The notes beneath the pieces were generated by a model. The model did no database searches, was not told the DNA's origin, and was given only the letters and a program-made list of their open reading frames with translations. 24,658 bases of DNA from a virus. Below, one piece after another: positions 20,054 to 24,658 of this stretch; positions within the stretch are counted from its first letter, which is position 1, and each line of letters starts with the position of its first letter. A program made the position numbers and the translations under genes. The DNA lies in the IMG/VR virus record IMGVR_UViG_3300028548_004170, positions 1 to 24,658 of that record; one strand, written 5' to 3'.

Positions 20054-21044
20054 TTATATTTACTTTCTTCCAATAAACAAATTGGGTTTTAGCACTAATA
20101 CCAGAAAAGGTATTCTTACTGATTAATTCTTGTATATCTTGTTTTGTCCGTCCAGACAAAATCATCTCATTTATATCTTTTTCTTTTACATCTTCGGGCC
20201 ACAAAACAACTGAATAATCAGAGTCGATAAACTTTCCAATTTGTTTCACAATCTCTCTATTTCTAGGTTCATTATCTGGTATCAAAACAACATTCTTATC
20301 ACCCTTAATTCTTAAATCAGATTGTGCCGTTGCAACACAGTTGTCAAGGAAAAGACTATCTAGTGGGCCTTCAACAACGTAAACAGTTTTGTTCCAGTCT
20401 ACTCTGTTAAGTCCATATAATTTATCTTTTTCTGGATTTAAAATTATGGTAATATATTTAGGTTCTTCTGCTCCAAATGCTCTCCCTTGTAATGCAAACA
20501 TCTTATTGTCTTCGTCAAAAAATGGTATAACTAGTCTTGGATGGTCTTTCTCTAAACTAGAGAACTTATTAGGTATAATTGTATTAACCCATTTATAAAA
20601 TTTAGGAGCAAAAAATAACTCAAAGTGTACGTTAGTAGGTATGAGTCTTTTTTCCACAAATCGTTTAACAGGATGGTCATATCTTAATGACGATATCTTC
20701 TTAATTGATTTGAGGGGGGAGCTTCCTTTCATAAAATTAGGTTGTTTGAAGATGCCAATATCTGGAACATCATCTGTCTTTTTATACTTCTCCATTATAT
20801 AGTCATTGTAGATTTTTAAATCTACATGTTTTAACAAGTTTTGTAAACTTGCACCTTTAGAACAATTATGACATTTATATATTAAGTTCGCATCTTTACG
20901 AAAGATAAATCCTCTAGCTTTAGTTTTATTCTTATGCGAATCGCCACAATACGGACACCTAAAATTATAAAGGTAATCACCTTTTTTTTTAAATTGTTGT
21001 AATTGTGAGGAAGCGATTAATAAATATTTTTGTTCTATATACAT
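20019..21044 (-). CDS. T4 gp61-like DNA primase
   Basis: The 341-aa protein has an N-terminal zinc finger (FRCPYCGDSH with Cys30, Cys33; YKCHNCSKG with Cys58, Cys61), a polymerase core, and a TOPRIM domain (VYVVEGPLDSLFLDN with Glu225; VVLIPDNEPRN with Asp257). Length and layout equal T4 gp61 (342 aa), the primase that works with the gp41 helicase. No helicase gene is in the window. The ATG at 21042-21044 coincides with the predicted start of transcription from the promoter at 21051-21079, so this message may have no leader. nrdA and nrdB follow in the same transcript. Confidence 0.92.
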   Translation of the reverse strand: MYIEQKYLLIASSQLQQFKKKGDYLYNFRCPYCGDSHKNKTKARGFIFRKDANLIYKCHNCSKGASLQNLLKHVDLKIYNDYIMEKYKKTDDVPDIGIFKQPNFMKGSSPLKSIKKISSLRYDHPVKRFVEKRLIPTNVHFELFFAPKFYKWVNTIIPNKFSSLEKDHPRLVIPFFDEDNKMFALQGRAFGAEEPKYITIILNPEKDKLYGLNRVDWNKTVYVVEGPLDSLFLDNCVATAQSDLRIKGDKNVVLIPDNEPRNREIVKQIGKFIDSDYSVVLWPEDVKEKDINEMILSGRTKQDIQELISKNTFSGISAKTQFVYWKKVNINEKRNISRCTN

Positions 21045-21050
21045 TCAATT

Positions 21051-21079
21051 AGTATAGTACAAATGGTGGGTAATGTCAA
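21051..21079 (-). promoter_or_regulatory. strong sigma70 promoter of primase-nrdAB
   Basis: Minus-strand TTGACA (21074-21079), 17-base spacer, TATACT (21051-21056). The predicted +1, 7 bases after the -10, is at 21044, the A of the primase ATG. Confidence 0.72.
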
Positions 21080-21507
21080 GAGAAATCCATCATTTTATGT
21101 AAGACAAATCCTACTACGATAGAACCACCGATAAGGACATATCTCCACTTTTCAAGAACACCAACTCTTTTGTTGATATCATTATGTAATTTTTGAATTG
21201 CTTCTGCATGTTCTTTGTGTTGTCTTGTACCCTCAGCTAACAACTCTTTTGTGTTTGTTGTGATTCGTGAGTGTAATTCTTTGATTTCATTTGAGAACTC
21301 TGAACGTCTTGTTTCTATAAGTTCTTCAGCAGCAAAGACTGCTTCTTCTTGTGCGTTTAGTTTTTCTTCGTGTACTGCTAACATTCTATGAATAGAGTTA
21401 GAAACATCTGTGATTTTCACAATTGCTGTGTCTAAACGATTATGAATAAGTTTCATATCCTTAACTTCTCTTTTAAGAAGTACCACATCTGTTTCTAACC
21501 CTGCCAT
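21076..21507 (-). CDS. tail-anchored coiled-coil protein
   Basis: From ATG 21507 the 143-aa protein reads MAGLETDVVLLKREVKDMKL and continues as a long coiled coil to about residue 115, with one C-terminal span (WRYVLIGGSIVVGFVLHKMM). From memory this is a conserved protein of T4-like cyanophages and pelagiphages, function unknown. The start is set by GAGGAA about 8 bases upstream; reading further upstream to 21585 would run through the neighbouring gene. It ends just before the primase promoter. Tail anchoring in the inner membrane with the coil in the cytoplasm is likely. Confidence 0.78.
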   Translation of the reverse strand: MAGLETDVVLLKREVKDMKLIHNRLDTAIVKITDVSNSIHRMLAVHEEKLNAQEEAVFAAEELIETRRSEFSNEIKELHSRITTNTKELLAEGTRQHKEHAEAIQKLHNDINKRVGVLEKWRYVLIGGSIVVGFVLHKMMDFS

Positions 21508-21511
21508 AAGA

Positions 21512-21673
21512 CTATTCCTCTTTGTAAAGAGTCCACGCACCGTAGGCAATTGCCCCATACGCAGCATATTGTGCAAGACCACCAAATAATATGATGACGA
21601 TTCCTACACCGATTAAAGCCGCACCATCAAGTGAGGTGCGTTCTACTAGTCTGTTTTTTATCCAATTTATCAT
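21512..21673 (-). CDS. small membrane protein (53 aa)
   Basis: The frame reads MINWIKNRLVERTSLDGAAL then IGVGIVIILFGGLAQYAAYG and AIAYGAWTLYKEE. It has two short membrane spans. The pattern NRLxERTSxDGAAL is one I recognise from many T4-like cyanophages, where its function is unknown. It lies between the small membrane protein at 21683 and the coiled-coil gene; its stop is 5 bases before the ATG at 21507. Confidence 0.8.
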   Translation of the reverse strand: MINWIKNRLVERTSLDGAALIGVGIVIILFGGLAQYAAYGAIAYGAWTLYKEE

Positions 21674-21682
21674 AGATAACTC

Positions 21683-21922
21683 CTAGTCAAAATCTTTTTG
21701 GTGTCTAAACAGCCAAAAGATTACAGCAACTGCGATTAGACCTACTAATCCCGAGTTACCTAGTTGAGTAATTATGCCGATAATGTTTCCTACGACATCA
21801 CCACCGATAAACGGTACTACTGAACCAAATAACATTTGCCAAACTATAGCCAATGTTAAGAACATAACACTAATGTGTGTCAGTCCTATAATCCATTTCC
21901 CTACCTTGTCGATTGCGTTCAT
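21683..21922 (-). CDS. small membrane protein with two spans (79 aa)
   Basis: Two hydrophobic segments (ISVMFLTLAIVWQMLFGSVV and GLVGLIAVAVIFWLFRH) flank a Gly-rich turn, ending with a charged KDFD tail. AGGAGAAAG precedes the ATG. It belongs to a run of four small membrane proteins (22177-21076) next to the lipase and spanins. A holin-like role is possible from the setting, not shown by sequence. Confidence 0.72.
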   Translation of the reverse strand: MNAIDKVGKWIIGLTHISVMFLTLAIVWQMLFGSVVPFIGGDVVGNIIGIITQLGNSGLVGLIAVAVIFWLFRHQKDFD

Positions 21923-22177
21923 TTACTTTCTCCTTTTTTCTAACTTGGTTATTCTTGATTCTAAATCATCTATCTTTGCAGCAACTTTAGGATATTTTCG
22001 TTTCCATGCTATACCTTCTTTGTCTAACAAGTCAACTCCGTATCTTTTTGCTGCCCAACCACATATCAGTTCAAATTGTTTATATCCCCAGACTCCAAGT
22101 TTTGTATCCTTGAGATATTTTGTAGAAGCTGCACCAAGCAGACTTCCTGCTATGTTAGATAATAACCATAACCACAT
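21923..22177 (-). CDS. small membrane-anchored protein with a C-terminal coiled coil
   Basis: Starting at ATG 22177 (one base after the lipase stop, GGTGA upstream) the 84-aa protein begins MWLWLLSNIAGSLLGAASTK, a membrane anchor, followed by a folded part (YKQFELICGWAAKRYGVDLL) and a basic coiled-coil tail (AAKIDDLESRITKLEKRRK). TTG and GTG codons a little upstream are alternative starts. I recall relatives in marine T4-like phages with no known role. Confidence 0.7.
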   Translation of the reverse strand: MWLWLLSNIAGSLLGAASTKYLKDTKLGVWGYKQFELICGWAAKRYGVDLLDKEGIAWKRKYPKVAAKIDDLESRITKLEKRRK

Positions 22178-22178
22178 C

Positions 22179-22949
22179 TTATTCACCAACCCTTCGTTTT
22201 AAGTATTTGGAGTAAGAACCCATATTGTGGTCTCTTATTCCATCAAAGAATTGATATTTTTTAATGGCAGCCCAGCGACCTCTTAATTGGTCTTTAACTC
22301 GTTGCCATTTCGTTAACTGTCTTATATTACCATAAAAATTGATATATGTCAAGTCCCCATGATGGCGAAATCCCATAATCCAGAATGGTACTGAAGTAAC
22401 CATATCGTTATTGTTTACGTGACGATTATGATTTACTAGACAATTCTTTACAAACTCTTTACCACCAACCCTTGGCGAACCATAGGTATATAGTTCTGGG
22501 TAATGTTCTTCCAGTCTAGATGCACATATTGTTGCCATGGCTGCACCTAATGAATGACCACAAATATATAGTTTTCTATTACCGATTCGTTGTAAGGATA
22601 CTAATACATCTGCCCAGAGTTTGTCTAATTCGTTTTTAAATCCGTTATGAACCATTCCTTCAGTTCTGGATTTTCCTTTAAATGCATTTAAGTCTGCTTT
22701 AATGTCAGAGAACTCTTTTGGTTCTGTACCTCTAAATGCAATAATTACAACATCTTTATTTTGTGCTATATGACATTGAGCTCCCTCAACATCAAAGAAT
22801 TTATATGTTGTAAATCCAATCTTTTTAAATTCTTTTTTTGCTGGAAAAGAATTTAGATATGCTAGTTTAGAACATTCTGCAAAGAAATATGATTTCCAAT
22901 TACTATTGACAAAATCTAGTTCTTCACACTTATCAAAAAATGTATTCAT
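22179..22949 (-). CDS. class 3 lipase/esterase (alpha/beta hydrolase)
   Basis: The 256-aa protein shows the Lipase_3 signature in order: VVIIAFRGTEPKEFSD (oxyanion-type strand), VHNGFKNELD, LYICGHSLGAAMATICASRL with nucleophile Ser133, YTYGSPRVGGKEF, NNNDMVTSVP with acid Asp182, and a late IRDHNMGSY with His241. The triad is complete, so it should hydrolyse acyl esters, for example phospholipids or stored lipids. No signal peptide is present, so it acts in the cytoplasm or is released by other means. It overlaps the o-spanin gene by 4 bases. A lysis or membrane-remodelling role fits the context but is inference. Confidence 0.88.
   Translation of the reverse strand: MNTFFDKCEELDFVNSNWKSYFFAECSKLAYLNSFPAKKEFKKIGFTTYKFFDVEGAQCHIAQNKDVVIIAFRGTEPKEFSDIKADLNAFKGKSRTEGMVHNGFKNELDKLWADVLVSLQRIGNRKLYICGHSLGAAMATICASRLEEHYPELYTYGSPRVGGKEFVKNCLVNHNRHVNNNDMVTSVPFWIMGFRHHGDLTYINFYGNIRQLTKWQRVKDQLRGRWAAIKKYQFFDGIRDHNMGSYSKYLKRRVGE
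22324..22352 (-). promoter_or_regulatory. possible internal sigma70 promoter in the lipase gene
   Basis: Minus-strand TTGACA (22347-22352), 17-base spacer, TAATAT (22324-22329) preceded by TGG. Start near 22317; it would transcribe the run of small membrane proteins that follows. Confidence 0.4.
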
Positions 22950-23347
22950 TTTTTTTCTTCCTCAATTTTTTCTTCTGGTTTATCTGTTACAGCCTTTTCG
23001 TAATAGATTATAATTTCTTTTTGTTGTTTTATATATCTAAATATTTCAGCAAAGTTTAACGCAAAGTTTTCATAATCATGGACACTTACAGCATAAAATA
23101 CAAATGAGTCATTTGTCTTTGAAAATTTTGCTTTAAATTCTTCATAATTTTTTTCTGTTACAACATAGAACTTAACGTCTGTCATATCAATAGGTTTTGG
23201 TTGATTCTGTAAGGGTATTCTTTTTTGAACCTCTACTGTTTGTACTATTATTTCTTTCTCTGGCTTTCTAAGATAACCACAGTTAGTTAATAGCAGGCAA
23301 AGCAGTAAGAGACTCGATACTCTTAAATAATTTCTTAGTTCCATCAT
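22946..23347 (-). CDS. putative o-spanin (Rz1-like lipoprotein)
   Basis: The 133-aa product has a signal peptide ending LLLTNC (lipobox). The mature part contains VQKRIPLQNQPKPIDMTDVK, FYVVTEKNYEEFKAKF and NFAEIFRYIKQQKEIIIYYE, a pattern common in marine T4-like phages next to Rz-like proteins. It would sit in the outer membrane and pair with the i-spanin to fuse both membranes at lysis. Its gene overlaps the i-spanin gene by 65 bases, the nested or overlapping layout typical of Rz/Rz1. Two consecutive ATGs are possible starts after AGGA. Confidence 0.78.
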   Translation of the reverse strand: MMELRNYLRVSSLLLLCLLLTNCGYLRKPEKEIIVQTVEVQKRIPLQNQPKPIDMTDVKFYVVTEKNYEEFKAKFSKTNDSFVFYAVSVHDYENFALNFAEIFRYIKQQKEIIIYYEKAVTDKPEEKIEEEKK

Positions 23348-23672
23348 TTATCCTTTTCTCTATTAATCCTGGCTTCTTTATACTTAGACGAGTTAGATTG
23401 TGTTTATGTAACTTCTTTCTCAAATCATCTCCGTATTCTTCTGCCTCATTAAGTTTCATTTGTAAGTCTTTATTTAAGGTTGCGAATTTCTCTTGATTCT
23501 TTTGTAAACTTTTAACAGTTAATTCATTTTGTTTTGAAACTGTTTCAAGTTTTGCGTTGTTTGTTTGTAGTGTTGCAATTCTTTGTTGTGTATCTTGGTA
23601 GTAAGCATATGCACCATACCCTACTCCACCAATTATACCCAATACAAAAATTAACATATATATTTTAAGCAT
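23283..23672 (-). CDS. putative i-spanin (Rz-like)
   Basis: A single N-terminal span (YMLIFVLGIIGGVGYGAYAYY) is followed by a long periplasmic coiled coil (ATLQTNNAKLETVSKQNELT and VKSLQKNQEKFATLNKDLQM) and a C-terminal domain with KLHKHNLTRLSIKKPGLIEK and RINDGTKKLFKSIESLT, seen in T4-like marine phages. Length (129 aa) and type II topology match an Rz i-spanin. It overlaps the lipoprotein gene downstream (65 bases). Confidence 0.78.
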   Translation of the reverse strand: MLKIYMLIFVLGIIGGVGYGAYAYYQDTQQRIATLQTNNAKLETVSKQNELTVKSLQKNQEKFATLNKDLQMKLNEAEEYGDDLRKKLHKHNLTRLSIKKPGLIEKRINDGTKKLFKSIESLTALPAIN

Positions 23673-23683
23673 AACAATTATCC

Positions 23684-24241
23684 TTATTCAGTTGGTTTAC
23701 TGTATGTTTCAAAAGATAGTTTTTGATTTGAGGTTGAGAAATTCTTCTTTCTCATTATAGTTTTTGCAACAAGTTCTAGTTCACCACGTTTATTTTTATT
23801 CAATACAAACGGCATATTAATATCTGTTTTCATATCATTGATAACAGCCTGTGCGTCATCACCAAGTTTTGATATTTTCTTACCATATTTTTTATAGGAT
23901 TGTTTGAACAGACGTGTGAGTTCAGCATATGTGATTTGTCTTTGATTTCTTGCATCATTTAATCTATCTAGAAAATGTCTTGTAAATTCTACGTCAATAC
24001 CTACAACACCAAATATTTTATCTGCATATCTTTCTATTTGATCTAAATCTGATTTTTTAATTTTTTTAGTATCACCTTTAAGATTTAATGATTTAACTTG
24101 TCCTAAAAATTCTTTTTTAGCATTGAGGTCTACAATAGGTTCGTACTGACCCATACCTGGCCCTGTACTACCACCTCCGTATGAAAATAGTGGGTTGAGT
24201 GCATCTTGTGCTATCTCATTAAAATGTTTAAAGGTTTTCAT
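23684..24241 (-). CDS. conserved T4-like marine phage protein, unknown function
   Basis: The 185-aa protein begins MKTFKHFNEIAQDALNPLFS with a Gly-rich segment, then a domain with VEFTRHFLDRLNDARNQRQI, YAELTRLFKQSYKKYGKKIS, AVINDMKTDINMPFVLNKNK and ELELVAKTIMRKKNF. The TRHFLDRxNDxRN and DIN.PFV...ELELVAKTIMRKK blocks recur in T4-like marine phages, sometimes linked to head or maturation proteins. The second half resembles the compact fold of RelE/BrnT-like toxins in pattern only. No function is assigned. Confidence 0.7.
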   Translation of the reverse strand: MKTFKHFNEIAQDALNPLFSYGGGSTGPGMGQYEPIVDLNAKKEFLGQVKSLNLKGDTKKIKKSDLDQIERYADKIFGVVGIDVEFTRHFLDRLNDARNQRQITYAELTRLFKQSYKKYGKKISKLGDDAQAVINDMKTDINMPFVLNKNKRGELELVAKTIMRKKNFSTSNQKLSFETYSKPTE

Positions 24242-24250
24242 TAGAAAACT

Positions 24251-24652
24251 TTACTTACCTAAGGCTTTCATAACAAAACCATGAACTTTCATAAACTCAC
24301 TCTTTTTACCATTCATCATGGCAGCAAGTTTCTTCTGGTTAGCAGGTTTAACCTTGTCTAAAACTGTTAACATCATATTTGCAGTTTGCATGTCAATTGT
24401 CATAGTACCATCTTTAAATTTTATTGGTTTTGCAGATTTTCTTTTTACTATACTTCTGAGTACATCTACATTGTCTTCTGCAAGTAAAGATTCAACATTA
24501 AAGTTTAATACAGACTCTTTAACTTTTTGAGAGAAAGTTTTTCTTTCAACACTCTCGTGCATTGCATTTGCTTTTGCACCATAAAAGTTTACTATATCTA
24601 TTGCTTGTCTATTTAAATCATGTCCTCTTTTTGCAGTAACCGTTAAACTCAT
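24251..24652 (-). CDS. conserved marine phage protein, unknown function
   Basis: The 133-aa product has a Lys-rich helical character: AMHESVERKTFSQKVKESVL near the middle, then IKFKDGTMTIDMQTANMMLT and VLDKVKPANQKKLAAMMNGK. Similar proteins occur in T4-like marine phages near gene 23684-24241. No motif points to an enzyme. The ATG at 24652 is close to the right edge, so its ribosome-binding site is not visible. Confidence 0.65.
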   Translation of the reverse strand: MSLTVTAKRGHDLNRQAIDIVNFYGAKANAMHESVERKTFSQKVKESVLNFNVESLLAEDNVDVLRSIVKRKSAKPIKFKDGTMTIDMQTANMMLTVLDKVKPANQKKLAAMMNGKKSEFMKVHGFVMKALGK

Positions 24653-24658
24653 TTTACC

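Noticed and set aside
20341-20346. Minus-strand TTGACA in the primase gene
   Set aside because: No acceptable -10 hexamer at 16-18 bases (CAATCT).
1-24658. The window as a bacterial chromosomal region carrying a curli operon
   Set aside because: The curli-like genes are flanked closely and on the same strand by T4-type primase, NrdAB, RNase H, DUF6433-like, spanin and endolysin genes; no integrase, tRNA or host housekeeping genes appear.

Overview
The window looks like part of the genome of a T4-like marine myophage, most likely infecting a SAR11-type (Pelagibacter) or similar low-GC marine alphaproteobacterium. The reasons are: every credible gene lies on the minus strand, packed with 1-4 bp stop/start overlaps; the DNA is very AT-rich; and T4-type replication and nucleotide genes are present (gp61-like primase, NrdA, glutaredoxin-NrdB fusion, T4-type RNase H, a DUF6433-like protein). 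They sit with lysis genes (spanin pair, SleB-type hydrolase) and a phage-borne ribosomal protein bS21. No tRNA, CRISPR, integrase, IS element or major structural gene was recognised. Host assignment is an inference from gene content.

Layout in the direction of transcription (high to low coordinates). (a) 24652-21507: two conserved unknowns, an i-spanin/o-spanin overlapping pair, a class 3 lipase, and four small membrane proteins. (b) 21044-16535: primase, nrdA, grx-nrdB, a zinc ribbon and a PD-(D/E)XK nuclease, behind a strong sigma70-type promoter whose predicted start falls on the primase ATG. (c) 16453-9541: the most remarkable part, an operon-like run of two small TM/coiled-coil proteins, CsgF, CsgG, a secreted curlin-repeat protein, a FecR-domain protein with curlin repeats, a Rossmann-like/curlin-repeat fusion, and a CHASE2 adenylate cyclase with all catalytic residues. 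(d) 9477-7530: a second envelope cluster behind its own promoter, with a small membrane protein, secreted Cys-rich protein, 44-aa membrane peptide, LPP20 lipoprotein and 17-kDa-antigen-like glycine-zipper lipoprotein. (e) 7528-4064: bS21, two conserved unknowns, a 2OG-Fe(II) oxygenase, RNase H, DUF6433-like protein and a Cys-containing unknown. (f) 3973-2658: a beta-barrel-like lipoprotein gene ending in a terminator whose loop is the -35 box of the next promoter; that promoter drives a ~200-nt transcript with a 26-aa ORF, a long hairpin and its own terminator; then another strong promoter. (g) 2876-1: small unknowns, a zincin-like protein, the SleB-type endolysin with an internal promoter, a conserved unknown, and the start of one more gene.

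Working model (inference): module (c) would make the CsgG/CsgF secretion pore, export phage-encoded amyloid-like repeat proteins to the cell surface, and couple the envelope to cAMP through FecR and CHASE2 sensors. Modules (d) and (f) and the lipase add further envelope functions. So this phage seems to invest heavily in remodelling and sensing the host outer surface. Function predictions here rest on motif recognition by eye; no database search was run.
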